The notes beneath the pieces are model-generated. The model ran no database searches, was not told the origin of the DNA, and saw only the letters and a list, made by a program, of their open reading frames with translations. The position numbers and the translations under genes are program-made. DNA of 64,000 nt, from contig CAJTQL010000008.1 of NCBI GenBank assembly GCA_910578285.1, forward strand, positions 19,995 through 83,994, read 5' to 3'. The stretch comes from an uncultured Helicobacteraceae bacterium (GTDB lineage Bacteria > Campylobacterota > Campylobacteria > Campylobacterales > Helicobacteraceae). Numbering within the stretch: the first letter of the stretch is position 1; each line of letters begins with the position of its first letter. Positions 1 through 9,088 of the stretch are shown piece after piece.

Positions 1-646
1 CTTTGGCGATTGCGTCTTCGAGCGCTTTGGTCGCGCGAGCGATTTGGAGCGCTTGCTCATAGCCTTTTTTGCTCAAATACGCATTACGTGAGCTCAACGC
101 TAAGCCCTTGAAATCGCGCACAATTGGGCAACCCACAATCTCAATGTCCCAAAACCATTCCGCAACCATTTGCCGCACAATCAGAAGCTGTTGCGCGTCT
201 TTGCGCCCAAAATAGGCTCGATGGGGCTGTACAATATGAAACAAGCGCACAAGCACATCAAGCACGCCATCAAAATGCCCCGGGCGCGCCGCACCCTCAA
301 GCACATTTGCCATCGACTTTGGCGCAACAATCTTCACGCCCTCTGCAAATGGGTAGAGTTTCTCTGCATTGGGCGCAAAAACGACATCGATACCCTGTTT
401 TTCACACAACGTGCAATCCGTCTCGAGCGTACGTGGATAGCGCGAAAAATCCTCGTTTGCGCCAAATTGTCGTGGATTTACAAACACCGAGACTACGCGG
501 CGCTCGTTCTCTTTTGCACGTTCCATAAGCGACACATGCCCAGCATGCAATGCGCCCATTGTTGGCACAAACCCGATATCTAAACCCTCTTTGTGCCATT
601 GTTGCGCAATATTTTTCATTTCTGCGATATTTTGGATAAATTGCAT
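1..646 (-). CDS. panC: Pantothenate synthetase, 3' end beyond the window
   Basis: Cytoplasmic enzyme that condenses pantoate and beta-alanine using ATP to give pantothenate, the precursor of CoA (coaD lies near the other end of the window). The first 215 codons are present; the family is usually about 280 residues, so the C-terminal quarter is outside the window. Visible family blocks are the ATP-binding PTMGALHAGH at residues 28-37 (HIGH-type motif), NPRQFG, a KDAQQ block and SSRNAYLS. The ATG at 646 is preceded by GAGGAAACC, a fair ribosome site. It follows the prepilin-like gene by 7 bases, so both probably share the transcript coming from the efflux operon. Confidence 0.95.
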   Translation of the reverse strand, partial: MQFIQNIAEMKNIAQQWHKEGLDIGFVPTMGALHAGHVSLMERAKENERRVVSVFVNPRQFGANEDFSRYPRTLETDCTLCEKQGIDVVFAPNAEKLYPFAEGVKIVAPKSMANVLEGAARPGHFDGVLDVLVRLFHIVQPHRAYFGRKDAQQLLIVRQMVAEWFWDIEIVGCPIVRDFKGLALSSRNAYLSKKGYEQALQIARATKALEDAIAK

Positions 647-653
647 GGTTTCC

Positions 654-1322
654 TCACAGTTCTGTTAATTTGATTTCGATTTGCCCCTTTTTGCTCTCGA
701 GCACAATGCGCGCATCGCTACTGACCAAAGCGAGCTTCGATGTGCCGCAATAGATTTGCCCAAGAGAATCAAAATGGAGTGTTTTATGTGTTGCTGTGCA
801 ACCCTTTGTGTTCCACACAAAACGTACATTTGTAATTCCGAATTTCTGCTCGATTTTGAGCCTCTCATCACGAATATCACGACATTCAAGCGGCAAATCA
901 CCATAGTTATACCATGATAGACATTTACCATTGAAAGGATTGCGCGCAATACTTACAAATCCCATAGGTTTATTGTCGATTGAGCCATTTTTACGTGGAC
1001 GTTTTGCAAAAATAGAATATGTTGTGCCGATATAGCCCTCAACTTTGTTTGAGATTGTATGGAATTGCAAGCGCCATGCCTGCATTTCTGCAGCATTCAC
1101 TTCTGCTTGGGCTTGAGAATCCCAAGCCTGATTGAAATTGCGCAATGCTTGCCTCTCATCTTTGGTCGCGAGATTACGTACAAAGCGCAAATCGTTGATG
1201 ATTTGCATTTTTGCTTTTTTAAGAGAATCATCAGCAAGCTGTGGCAGCACGAATCCAAGAGATAACAGGAGGAGGACAAATAGCATTTCGATGAGGCTAA
1301 ACGCGTCAAGTGCTCTATTCAT
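654..1322 (-). CDS. Prepilin-type N-methylation domain protein (pseudopilin-like)
   Basis: A 222-residue protein with a class III (prepilin) signal: short leader MNRALDA, then F-S-L-I-E followed by a hydrophobic helix of about 20 residues, with Glu at position 5 of the mature protein as prepilin peptidase substrates need. The rest has no motif I recognise but contains several Cys. An upstream in-frame start at 1355 exists, but the ATG at 1322 puts the leader at the right length and overlaps the RND pump gene end by 8 bases. Seen: the pilin signal. Known: such proteins are minor pilins or pseudopilins of type II secretion or type IV-pilus-like DNA uptake machines. Inferred: a role in secretion or competence; no other pilus gene is in the window. 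Confidence 0.75.
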   Translation of the reverse strand: MNRALDAFSLIEMLFVLLLLSLGFVLPQLADDSLKKAKMQIINDLRFVRNLATKDERQALRNFNQAWDSQAQAEVNAAEMQAWRLQFHTISNKVEGYIGTTYSIFAKRPRKNGSIDNKPMGFVSIARNPFNGKCLSWYNYGDLPLECRDIRDERLKIEQKFGITNVRFVWNTKGCTATHKTLHFDSLGQIYCGTSKLALVSSDARIVLESKKGQIEIKLTEL

Positions 1323-4300
1323 AGAGTTTGCGCAACCGCGAATCAAGCGGGTCAATCAGGCGATAGAGAATCGGTACAACCAAGAGGCTTAAGAACATCG
1401 CAATCAAAAGCCCGCCAATGACGGTGATTCCAAGAGGCGATTTGAATGCCGAGCCTGCACCGCTGCTGCTTGCAAGCGGAATCATACCAAACACCATTGC
1501 AAGAGTGGTCATAAGAATCGGACGCAAACGTTCTTTGCCTGCAAGCAAAATCGCCTCGTGGTGCGCGATTCCTTTTTTGACATACGCATTTGCAACATCG
1601 ATAATCAATGTCGCATTTTTGCCCACAAGCCCCATGAGCAGCATGAGCCCCATGAGGCTAAAGAGGCTAAGGTTCGCACCAAATAGCCACAGCCCCAAAA
1701 AAGCGCCCGTGAAACTAAGCGGCAGTGTAATCATAATGATAAATGGTTGCAAAAGCGATTCGTATAGACTCGCGAGAATAAAATAAATCAAAACTGCTGC
1801 AGTGAGCATTGCGACAATAAAGGCAGCAGTTGTCTCTTGCAAAAAGCGTCCATAGCCCTCGATGACATAGTGCGCCCTGCCTGCCAGCCAGCCATTTTCG
1901 CCGCTCGCATGTTGCTCGACAAAGCTCACGGCATCGCCAAGCGTGAAATCGGGCAAAAAGTTTGCGGCAACAGTGATGCTATGCTGCCTATCATAACGTT
2001 TAATTGCCGTAATGCCCTCATTTTCTTCAAAACTCACGAGTCCTTCAAGAAAGATTGTTTCATTTTTTGCATTGCGCAATTGTACTGCATGCAGATTCTC
2101 AAGATTTGCGCGATTCAAATCGGCATTACGTAAAATAATATCATATTCCTTGCCATGTTCTTTATAGATTGAAATCTCTTGCGCGCCACTAAAGGCATTG
2201 CGCAATGCAAGCGCGATGTCAAATGCGCTAATCCCCAACCGATTGGCTTCGGCTCTGTCGACACGTAATGTGATTTGTGGCTTTCGCGGCTGCACATTGG
2301 TATGTACATCAGTCATCTTTGGGTGTGCGTCCAAAAGCGCGATGAGCGCTTGGGCAGATTGCTCTAGCGCGGCATCATCATAGGCAGAAATGGCGACTTG
2401 CAAGGGCGAATCATCATCGCCAATGCTAATAGGAGGAATCTCGACAAGGTTAATACGTACATCAAACTCGCTTGCAAAATTTTCAAGTTTCTGACGCAAT
2501 GTGTTCATAATCTGCTCTTGAGGAGGACGCTCTTTGCGGTCGAGCAGTGCTACACGAATCTTTGCTTCATGGATTTTTTGCTCGGCTGTGTAGCCGATGA
2601 GTAACAGGCTATAATCCACACCCTCTTGCTGATTCACCTCATCTTGCACGCTTAATGTCAGCCGCTGCATTGCCTGCAACGAAATGCCCGGTTTAGCGAT
2701 AATCTTGACATCAAACTCGCTCTTATCCTCGCTGGGCAAAAACTCGATGCTAAGGCGCAACAACACAAACAAAGACAATAGAAACAATGCAAAAACGCAA
2801 AAGAGGCTTGCAAGTTTGTGTTGCAAAACAAAATGTAATAATGATGTATACGTCTCCTCAAGAGTATCAAAATATTTTTGCGTTGCAACAAAAAAGCGCG
2901 AAGGCGGGCGGTCGCGCAAAAGGCGCGAGGCGAGCATGGGCATGAAGCTTATCACAACGATAAAAGAAATCACGATTGCCACCACCACAGAGAGTCCAAA
3001 AGAGGTGAAAAAGCGTCCCACGATTCCGTCCATATCGGCGATAGGCAAAAACACGGCAAGCAGCATTGCCGAAATCGCAACAAGTGCGAATAGAATCTCA
3101 TTCACGCCCGCGAGCGCGGCTTCGCGCGGTTTTTCTCCGTTTTCGATGCGGCGATAGATATTTTCAACAACCACAATCGCATCATCGATAATGATTCCAA
3201 TTGAAAGCGTGATGGCAACCATTGTTACAAGATTGAGGTTCAAACCAAGCAGTTGCATGAGTGCGAATGTCCCAAAAATAGACACAGGAATGCTCAAGGC
3301 TGCAACAATTGTCATCGTGCTGTTGCGCAAAAACAAAAACACGACAAAAACTGCTAAAAATGCGCCAAAAAGTAAATCAAACTTCACAGCTTCAATCACG
3401 GTTTTGATATAAGGGGTGCTGTCGCTCACAATCTCAAGCTGATAGCCATGACTTAGCTCAAGTAGCTCGGGATAGAGTGCGCGAACCAAATCGGCAATCT
3501 CAATGTCGTTTGCGCCCGAAAGCTTTTGAATCTCAAATAAGATTCCACTTCCTGCAACGCCCTTCATCAAGCTTGTGGCGCTCAAACCGAGCGCGGAGAA
3601 GCTGCGCGCCTCTTGCAAACCATCTTCAATTGTGGCAAGTTCGCCAAGCGCGACACCATTGCCAACCATGATACTCTGCAAATCAGACAAGCTGTGCACG
3701 CTTGAATCAGTCAGCAAATCCACCTCATTCTCGGTGCGGACAATCCTGCCGCCGTCAATCTCGACATTTTGCATGCGCACGTTGTTCGCAATATCAGTAT
3801 AACTTAAACCATATTTATTGAGTAATGTTGGGTCAGGCAAGATAAAAATCTGCCGTTGCAAATAGCCAACGAGATTCACACGCCCGACACCTTTTAGGCG
3901 TTGGAGCATAGGTTTGATAATATCATTTGCGTGGCTATGGAGTTGCAAGAAAGTCTGCCCGCTCTCCTTTGGCAAGCTCAAAAACAATGAAATCACGGGC
4001 GCACCGCCCACATCGAATTTTTCGATAATTGGCGAATGCACATCGCTAGGAAAGCTCACGGTCGAGACTTTATCGCGAACATCATTTGTCGCTTCTTCAA
4101 TATTTTTTTCAAGTTCAAATTCAACAATCACAACACTCACTGAATTAGCACTTGTTGAGGTGATTTTTTTCAAATTGCTAATACCGCTCACGGCTTCTTC
4201 GATTTTATCTGTTACCTTGCCTTCCACACTCTGCGCATTTGCGCCGGGATAGATTGTGGTAATTGTTACCACAGGAATATCGACATTGGGATAGAGTGAG

Positions 4301-4395
4301 ACACTCAAGGAAGCGAGCGCACGGATTCCAAAAAACATAATTGCACACATCGCCATAAAAGTTGCAATGGGATAGTTGAGTGCAAAACGCGACAT
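1315..4395 (-). CDS. RND family multidrug efflux inner-membrane transporter
   Basis: 1026-residue proton-driven pump of the AcrB/HAE1 type that would export drugs or other amphiphiles across both membranes with the adaptor and outer-membrane channel encoded just upstream. Full family length. Seen: N-terminal membrane helix, large periplasmic loops, the paired Asp of helix 4 in GIIIDDAIVVVENIYRR, and the conserved Lys of helix 10 in GLVGKNATL, the proton-relay residues of the family. It starts where the adaptor gene ends (ATG shared with its stop) and its end overlaps the prepilin-like gene, so the operon is channel, adaptor, pump. Substrates cannot be read from sequence; it resembles the Campylobacter CmeF/Helicobacter Hef group in layout, but which paralogue is unclear. 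Confidence 0.92.
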   Translation of the reverse strand: MSRFALNYPIATFMAMCAIMFFGIRALASLSVSLYPNVDIPVVTITTIYPGANAQSVEGKVTDKIEEAVSGISNLKKITSTSANSVSVVIVEFELEKNIEEATNDVRDKVSTVSFPSDVHSPIIEKFDVGGAPVISLFLSLPKESGQTFLQLHSHANDIIKPMLQRLKGVGRVNLVGYLQRQIFILPDPTLLNKYGLSYTDIANNVRMQNVEIDGGRIVRTENEVDLLTDSSVHSLSDLQSIMVGNGVALGELATIEDGLQEARSFSALGLSATSLMKGVAGSGILFEIQKLSGANDIEIADLVRALYPELLELSHGYQLEIVSDSTPYIKTVIEAVKFDLLFGAFLAVFVVFLFLRNSTMTIVAALSIPVSIFGTFALMQLLGLNLNLVTMVAITLSIGIIIDDAIVVVENIYRRIENGEKPREAALAGVNEILFALVAISAMLLAVFLPIADMDGIVGRFFTSFGLSVVVAIVISFIVVISFMPMLASRLLRDRPPSRFFVATQKYFDTLEETYTSLLHFVLQHKLASLFCVFALFLLSLFVLLRLSIEFLPSEDKSEFDVKIIAKPGISLQAMQRLTLSVQDEVNQQEGVDYSLLLIGYTAEQKIHEAKIRVALLDRKERPPQEQIMNTLRQKLENFASEFDVRINLVEIPPISIGDDDSPLQVAISAYDDAALEQSAQALIALLDAHPKMTDVHTNVQPRKPQITLRVDRAEANRLGISAFDIALALRNAFSGAQEISIYKEHGKEYDIILRNADLNRANLENLHAVQLRNAKNETIFLEGLVSFEENEGITAIKRYDRQHSITVAANFLPDFTLGDAVSFVEQHASGENGWLAGRAHYVIEGYGRFLQETTAAFIVAMLTAAVLIYFILASLYESLLQPFIIMITLPLSFTGAFLGLWLFGANLSLFSLMGLMLLMGLVGKNATLIIDVANAYVKKGIAHHEAILLAGKERLRPILMTTLAMVFGMIPLASSSGAGSAFKSPLGITVIGGLLIAMFLSLLVVPILYRLIDPLDSRLRKLYE

Positions 4396-5135
4396 TATGG
4401 CGCTCTCTTTTCGATGAATCCATCGCCAAATGCGCCGCTTACAAGCGGTAAATCAGGGGCGAACGCCTCTGCCTTTGCTTTGCGCGAGCCTGAATCGATG
4501 CTTGGATAAACTTTTGTAATCGCAAGCGATTGGTTGGGAGCATAGAAAAAGACATCGCCAGCGGCAACCTTGCCAAAATGACTCGAATCAAACTCAATGA
4601 TGAGCTTTTTTGCATTGCTTTGCAGCTCAAAAAGTGGTGAATTGAGCGCTATAACGCCGTTGCCAATCTCGGTACTCTTTTTAGTAATCACGCCCGCAAA
4701 CGGCGCTTTGAGCGTGAGATTGTCGAGCAACTCTTCTTGCAAAAGCAACGCCGATTGTGCGCGCGCAAGCTCACTAGCAAGCGATTGCGTCTCAAATCGA
4801 ATCTTGTCCATTGTGTTGCTATCGATGACAGAGGCGGATTTCTCATAACGTTCCGACTGCAACTGCGCAAATGCATGTTTTGCTTGCAAGGCTTGCATTT
4901 GCGCGCGTGCAATCGCGACTTGCGCCTTTTGCTCTCTATCGCGCAACATCAAAAGCAGCGCGCCTTGTTGCACACAATCGCCCACATCGACAAAGATTGT
5001 CTCAACAACACCGCTTGCCTGCAACACAAGCGTAGATTGTTGCAAAGCAACGACACTATATGTCGCATAGATTTTTTGCTCGGCGAAGACAAAAGCAAAA
5101 ACGAGAACCAAAAATAAAAGGCGCATGTATTTCAT
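4395..5135 (-). CDS. RND efflux periplasmic adaptor (membrane fusion protein), short
   Basis: Links the RND pump to the outer-membrane channel. The N-terminus is a signal peptide (MKYMRLLFLVLVFAFVFA) without a lipobox Cys. Two lipoyl-like half motifs are visible, around residues 40-65 (VGDCVQQGALL) and 140-165 (LKAPFAGVITKK), separated by an alpha-hairpin rich in Ala, Gln and Leu. At 246 residues it is well below the 350-400 of typical AcrA proteins and lacks most of the membrane-proximal region, a compact form also found in other Campylobacterota. The ATG overlaps the TolC-like stop by four bases (ATGA), pointing to translational coupling. Confidence 0.88.
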   Translation of the reverse strand: MKYMRLLFLVLVFAFVFAEQKIYATYSVVALQQSTLVLQASGVVETIFVDVGDCVQQGALLLMLRDREQKAQVAIARAQMQALQAKHAFAQLQSERYEKSASVIDSNTMDKIRFETQSLASELARAQSALLLQEELLDNLTLKAPFAGVITKKSTEIGNGVIALNSPLFELQSNAKKLIIEFDSSHFGKVAAGDVFFYAPNQSLAITKVYPSIDSGSRKAKAEAFAPDLPLVSGAFGDGFIEKRAP

Positions 5136-6499
5136 TCGACAAAATCCTCCAGCTTGCCACCACTAGCAAAAATCATTTGCGCTTTTGCTATTTCATAATC
5201 TAAGAACGATTCCTCAAAAGACGCACGCGCGGCAACATCTGTCGCTAGAGATGTCAGATATTCAGTATGCGAGATAAGCCCCGTTTGGAACTTCTTTTGT
5301 GCATAGCAATACGCGATTCGTGCAGATTTTGCTTGGGTTTTTGTCCATGTGATTTTTTGGCGCGCATTCTCGAGACTATTTTGGGCAATCTTGATTTTAT
5401 GCTCTTGATAGCGTAGCTGATGATGGTATTGCGATTGCGCGCTAAGGTATTCATAGCGCGCTGCCTCGCGCTCTTTTTGCAGCGCGAAAGTGTCGAACAA
5501 TGGAAACGTAATCTGCAACCCAATCGTAGCTTGGACACCATGCAATTCCGAATCGTCAATTGTCAGCGCAAAAGGCAGGGTTGGAAGCTTTGGAATATAA
5601 AATTTATCAAAATTATAATACCCAGCACGCGCGAATACATCAACTTTGGGCAAATAATTGTACCCACCAATGCGTGCATGCAATGCATTGAGTTGTTGGT
5701 CAAACGCGCGAAGCTCGGCAAGAGGCGATGGCTTGAGGAGAAGCACGGATTCTGTTTGCGTGCCCAAATCTTGCAAAGGCAAGACGATTTGCGAAAAACT
5801 AAAGCTTGGTGCGGGCGTTGTGTCGGGCAATTCGCAAGGGTTAGTTCTGGATTCGGATTTTGACGCTAATAAATCTGCAAAAGGCTTTTGGGTGAGCCAT
5901 TCAAGGTTTTCACTATGCGTTTGGGCAAGCAAAATGGCGCTGTTGCGTTGGTAGGCATTTTGGGCAATCTGTGCGCGCAACGCTTCAAGTGCGTCTAAGC
6001 CGCTTAGCCCATTCTCATAGAATCGCTCTAATCGAGCGAGATTTCCTTCCAGCTCGTGTTGTTGTGCGGTGAGTGCCTGCAAGAGACTCTTTGCCTTAAA
6101 ATAGCCATAATAATGTTCAATGACTTGGAGATAGAGTTTTTGGCGCGTGGATTCTTCATCTTCAATACTGCTTGCAACAAGCGATTCTTGCGCCTCTTTG
6201 GCAAGCGTGCTACGGAAGCCATCAAAGAGATTCCATTCAGCTTGCAATCCAAGTGTAAGCGTGCGGTATGACTGAAATACAGAGGGCTGATTAGTCTGCT
6301 CAAGCCCCACGCTCGCCCCAATTTTTGGAAAAAACGCACTCCCTAGTGAATCTTTTTTTGCTTTTTCTTTTTCAATGAGCCAAGCAGACGCCCGCAATGG
6401 CTCACTTTTTTGAACGGCGACAAAAAGCGAACGCAAACTTGCAATTTCTTCAGCAAACGACAAAGCGACACAAACAAGAAAGACTGCCAACGTGCGCAC
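5132..6499 (-). CDS. TolC-like outer-membrane efflux channel
   Basis: Outer-membrane factor of the tripartite pump, forming the exit duct. The N-terminus is a signal peptide (RTLAVFLVCVALSFAEE), followed by the long heptad-rich helices and two repeated halves typical of the OEP family; about 455 residues, the usual length. Start: a TTG at 6505 is in frame, but GTG at 6499 has AAGGA six bases upstream, so I prefer it. First gene of the channel-adaptor-pump operon. A promoter with an extended -10 and a nearby small palindrome lie just upstream. Confidence 0.88.
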   Translation of the reverse strand: MRTLAVFLVCVALSFAEEIASLRSLFVAVQKSEPLRASAWLIEKEKAKKDSLGSAFFPKIGASVGLEQTNQPSVFQSYRTLTLGLQAEWNLFDGFRSTLAKEAQESLVASSIEDEESTRQKLYLQVIEHYYGYFKAKSLLQALTAQQHELEGNLARLERFYENGLSGLDALEALRAQIAQNAYQRNSAILLAQTHSENLEWLTQKPFADLLASKSESRTNPCELPDTTPAPSFSFSQIVLPLQDLGTQTESVLLLKPSPLAELRAFDQQLNALHARIGGYNYLPKVDVFARAGYYNFDKFYIPKLPTLPFALTIDDSELHGVQATIGLQITFPLFDTFALQKEREAARYEYLSAQSQYHHQLRYQEHKIKIAQNSLENARQKITWTKTQAKSARIAYCYAQKKFQTGLISHTEYLTSLATDVAARASFEESFLDYEIAKAQMIFASGGKLEDFVE

Positions 6500-6521
6500 A
6501 AACAATCCTTGAATTTTGCGT

Positions 6522-6530
6522 ATTATAACA
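6522..6530 (-). promoter_or_regulatory. Extended -10 promoter for the efflux operon
   Basis: Read on the minus strand the sequence is TGTTATAAT, a perfect TGnTATAAT extended -10 box, 22 bases upstream of the GTG start. No good -35 hexamer is visible, which is usual when an extended -10 is present. This would give a very short leader for the TolC-adaptor-RND operon. Confidence 0.6.
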
Positions 6531-6547
6531 TAATTTTGAAATTCTTC

Positions 6548-6561
6548 AGCTGCAAGCAGCT
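6548..6561. promoter_or_regulatory. Perfect 14-bp palindrome upstream of the efflux promoter
   Basis: AGCTGC-AA-GCAGCT, perfect 6-bp arms, centred about 28 bases upstream of the -10 box of the efflux operon, at the place where a -35 box or an operator would sit. Inferred operator for a local repressor or activator; no regulator gene is adjacent, so this is only a candidate. Confidence 0.3.
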
Positions 6562-6700
6562 TCAGAATCGCAGGAATTGAATCGCTTATTGCTACATTCT
6601 ATGCGCTTGCAATGACGATGAATATCTTTAGAGATTCTAAAGAAAATTTTGCAAGAGTTTTGCGTTTCAAACAGAACATAAGCCGCTTTTACAATCCTAA

Positions 6701-7798
6701 CTATAAATTATCCTTCAAAGTCTGCACGATATATTGAATCTGCTCCTCACTCAAATAAGGATTCATCGGCAAACTCAACACTTCCGCACTCGCCTTCTCG
6801 GTCTCGGGGAAATCACCCATCTCATGCCCAAGCGATTTGAAGCATTCCTGCAAATGCAAGCCCAAAGGATAATGCACAGCCGTAGGAATTTGCGCACCAT
6901 GCAGGCGCTCTGCGAGCGCATCGCGATTGGGCACACGCAAGGTGTATTGCGCCCATGACGATGTGCGCCCCTCACACACACGCGGCACAACAACACCACA
7001 ACCTTCCAAAAGCTCGCTATACCGCTGTGCAACTTTGTTGCGCCGTGCGAGCGTGTCTTCAAATATCCGCAATTTAATTCGCAAAACTGCTGCCTGCAAC
7101 GAATCCAATCGTCCATTAATTCCAAGCAACGGATGCACATAGCGCTCGCTTTGTCCATGCAGATGGAGCGAAAAAAGCCGCTCTGCAAGCTCCTCGTTGC
7201 GCGTAAACACGGCACCGCCATCGCCATAGCAGCCCAAGGGCTTAGATGGGAAAAAACTCGTGGTTGCAATATCGCCAAATACACTATCTTTGCGCTTGTT
7301 GCATGTCGCCCCAAAGCTCTGCGCACCGTCAATAATGAGCCGCAAATCTTGCCTTTGGGCGATTTGTTCGAGCTGCTCGAGATTTGGCGGCTGCCCATAG
7401 AGGCTCACAGCAAGAATCGCCTTGGTTTTGGGCGTGATTGCGGATTCGATTTGTGCGGGGTCGATATTGAAATCATCGGGCAAAATATCGACAAAAACGG
7501 GCTTTATGCCAAGCAATGCGGGCATACTCGAGCTTGCGATGAAGCTAAAGGGTGTTGTGATGACTTCATCACCAGGCGCAAGCCCTAGCGCGAGAATCGC
7601 AAGCAAAAGCGCGCTACTGCCACTGCTGCAAGCAATCGCCCTGCCCTCGCCCACAAACGCAGCAAGCTCGGTTTCGAGCCCACTCACCTCTTGCCCCATA
7701 ATGTATTGCGCATTGCGCGCAATGCTTATCATTGCCTCTTCAATCTCGGCTTGTTGCTCGCGATGTGTCTCCTTGAGATTTGCAAAATCAATCATCAT
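6701..7798 (-). CDS. wbpE: DegT/DnrJ/EryC1 aminotransferase, WbpE/WlbC-like
   Basis: PLP-dependent sugar aminotransferase of 365 residues, likely converting UDP-2-acetamido-2-deoxy-3-oxo-glucuronate to the 3-amino sugar with glutamate as donor. Seen: the family fold with [13 protein letters not shown], the substrate/PLP Asp in [11 protein letters not shown] and the Schiff-base Lys in [14 protein letters not shown], plus the C-terminal IPTAVHYP block. The ATG has GGAGG six bases upstream. It overlaps the acetyltransferase gene by 11 bases, and that pairing (WbpD and WbpE) is what suggests the 2,3-diacetamido uronic acid pathway rather than another amino sugar. The matching dehydrogenase is 10 kb away. 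Confidence 0.85.
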   Translation of the reverse strand: MMIDFANLKETHREQQAEIEEAMISIARNAQYIMGQEVSGLETELAAFVGEGRAIACSSGSSALLLAILALGLAPGDEVITTPFSFIASSSMPALLGIKPVFVDILPDDFNIDPAQIESAITPKTKAILAVSLYGQPPNLEQLEQIAQRQDLRLIIDGAQSFGATCNKRKDSVFGDIATTSFFPSKPLGCYGDGGAVFTRNEELAERLFSLHLHGQSERYVHPLLGINGRLDSLQAAVLRIKLRIFEDTLARRNKVAQRYSELLEGCGVVVPRVCEGRTSSWAQYTLRVPNRDALAERLHGAQIPTAVHYPLGLHLQECFKSLGHEMGDFPETEKASAEVLSLPMNPYLSEEQIQYIVQTLKDNL

Positions 7799-8363
7799 AT
7801 TCTACCTCCATAGTTTGCTCATTGAGCCGATAGCACGAGCCATCAAGGCTATCATGCGCAATGTTGCCCACAAATTCAAGCCGCACGCCCGCCTTATCGA
7901 CCCAGCCGATTTGCCGCGCGGGATTGCCCACAACAAGCGCAAATGCAGGGACATCATGTACAACAACAGCACCCGCACCAATGAGGGCATATTCGCCAAT
8001 GCGCACGCCACAAACGATTGTGGCATTTGCCCCAACCGAGCAGCCACGTTTTAGGATTGTCGAGCGAAACTCATTGCGGCGATTGATGAAGGCACGTGGG
8101 TTAATGACATTGGTAAAAACCATCGAAGGACCCAAAAACACGTCCTCTTCGCATTCCACGCCCTCATAGACGCTGACATTGTTCTGAATCTTGCAGCCCT
8201 TGCCAATGCGCACATTTGGACCAATCACGCAATTTTGCCCCACAGAGACGCCTGCGCCAAGCACACTGCCGCTCAAAATATGACAAAAATGCCAAATCTT
8301 GCAATTTCTGCCAATCTGTACGCCATCGTCAATCACCGCGCTTTCGTGGGTAAAATAGTCCAT
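7788..8363 (-). CDS. wbpD: UDP-amino-sugar N-acetyltransferase, WbpD/WlbB-like (left-handed beta-helix)
   Basis: 191-residue acetyltransferase built of imperfect hexapeptide repeats ([IV]-G-x4) from about residue 10 to 150, the trimeric LbH fold; predicted to acetylate the 3-amino group using acetyl-CoA, giving UDP-2,3-diacetamido-2,3-dideoxy-glucuronate. [13 protein letters not shown] and [20 protein letters not shown] match the WbpD/WlbB group. Start chosen at ATG 8363 (GGAGA five to six bases upstream; sequence begins [10 protein letters not shown]); the longer reading from 8471 adds a stretch that runs through an intergenic hairpin repeat. Overlaps wbpE by 11 bases, so the two are translated together. 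Confidence 0.85.
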   Translation of the reverse strand: MDYFTHESAVIDDGVQIGRNCKIWHFCHILSGSVLGAGVSVGQNCVIGPNVRIGKGCKIQNNVSVYEGVECEEDVFLGPSMVFTNVINPRAFINRRNEFRSTILKRGCSVGANATIVCGVRIGEYALIGAGAVVVHDVPAFALVVGNPARQIGWVDKAGVRLEFVGNIAHDSLDGSCYRLNEQTMEVEYDD

Positions 8364-8441
8364 TGTTCTCCAAATGATTTTCTGTGTAATTGTATCATAT
8401 TTTGGAATTGCAATATCTGCGCAGCTGAATTGCCGATTCAT

Positions 8442-8473
8442 CATTGCGAGCGAGTGAAACGAGCGTGGCAATC
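8442..8473. repeat. Intergenic REP-like hairpin (copy 1)
   Basis: CATTGCGA... to ...GTGGCAATC: outer arms ATTGC/GGCAAT with a GAGCG/CGAGC-like inner part. Member of a dispersed family found at five places in this window, always between or just beside genes. Similar CATTGCGA...GGCAATC elements are common between genes in many bacteria. Confidence 0.6.
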
Positions 8474-8513
8474 TACCGCATCGCGAAATCTTGAGTGTTT
8501 CGATGTCATTTGC

Positions 8514-8542
8514 TTGACAAAAACTTCACATATTCCTAAAAT
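8514..8542 (+). promoter_or_regulatory. Sigma-70 promoter of the small exported protein gene
   Basis: Consensus -35 TTGACA at 8514-8519, exactly 17 bases, then -10 TAAAAT at 8537-8542. The start codon lies about 55 bases downstream after an AAAGGAG ribosome site. One of the best-matched promoters in the window, suggesting strong constitutive expression. Confidence 0.7.
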
Positions 8543-8598
8543 ATTCTTCACACGTGACCTGTAGAATCGTATTATCAAAACCACAAAAGGAGACGATG

Positions 8599-8976
8599 AT
8601 GCAGTTTCGATACCTAGCACTAATTGGGATTCTTTGCGCATTTGCAAGCGCAGAGACCAACGCAACGACCACAAACACGATAAACACGGCAAATACAAAC
8701 AATGCGCCCCAAATCGTGGGACAACCGATGTCGCCCATGCCACAAGGGCAGCAAATGCAGCCGCTTATGGCACCTGTAGGGGCGATTCCCATGCAAGGAC
8801 ATGCAGCATATGGCGGAATCCCGCAAGATTCGATGAACAAAATTCAACAAATGTACCCCGGTTCGTTTGTAACAGATATTGATTGGGAGCCCTATGGAAT
8901 CGAGGTTGAGCTGAATGGCTATCTAAAGGTTTTTATGGACCATAGCGGCAATATCCTGGGCGCAACATATGACTAA
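8599..8976 (+). CDS. Small exported protein, Pro/Gln/Met-rich, PepSY-like tail
   Basis: About 125 residues. N-terminal signal peptide (MQFRYLALIGILCAFASAE, likely cut after ASA), then a Thr/Asn-rich stretch, a Pro/Gln/Met-rich linker (PMSPMPQGQQMQP) and a compact C-terminal 45 residues with IDWEPYGIEVELNG and FMDHSGNILG, reminiscent of PepSY-like periplasmic domains. Function not known. ATG at 8599 is six bases after AAAGGAG; ATG 8596 is the alternative. Single gene with its own strong promoter, convergent with hypF. Confidence 0.75.
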   Translation: MQFRYLALIGILCAFASAETNATTTNTINTANTNNAPQIVGQPMSPMPQGQQMQPLMAPVGAIPMQGHAAYGGIPQDSMNKIQQMYPGSFVTDIDWEPYGIEVELNGYLKVFMDHSGNILGATYD

Positions 8977-9029
8977 CACAAGCAAGCGCATAAACCGCAT
9001 GCGCGATTCTGGAATGCTCAACACTATGA

Positions 9030-9061
9030 ATTGCCACGCGTCCTAACAGACACTCGCAATG
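9030..9061. repeat. Intergenic REP-like hairpin (copy 2)
   Basis: ATTGCCACGCGTC-ctaaca-GAC...TCGCAATG, inverted relative to copy 1, between the convergent small exported protein gene and hypF. It could also act as a bidirectional terminator stem, though no T-run follows. Confidence 0.55.
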
Positions 9062-9088
9062 ATGAATGGCAGATTCCTTGCGCCCATG

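Noticed and set aside
124..583. Plus-strand open frames opposite panC, and similar long antisense frames throughout
   Set aside because: They mirror real genes on the other strand and have no family features or ribosome sites.
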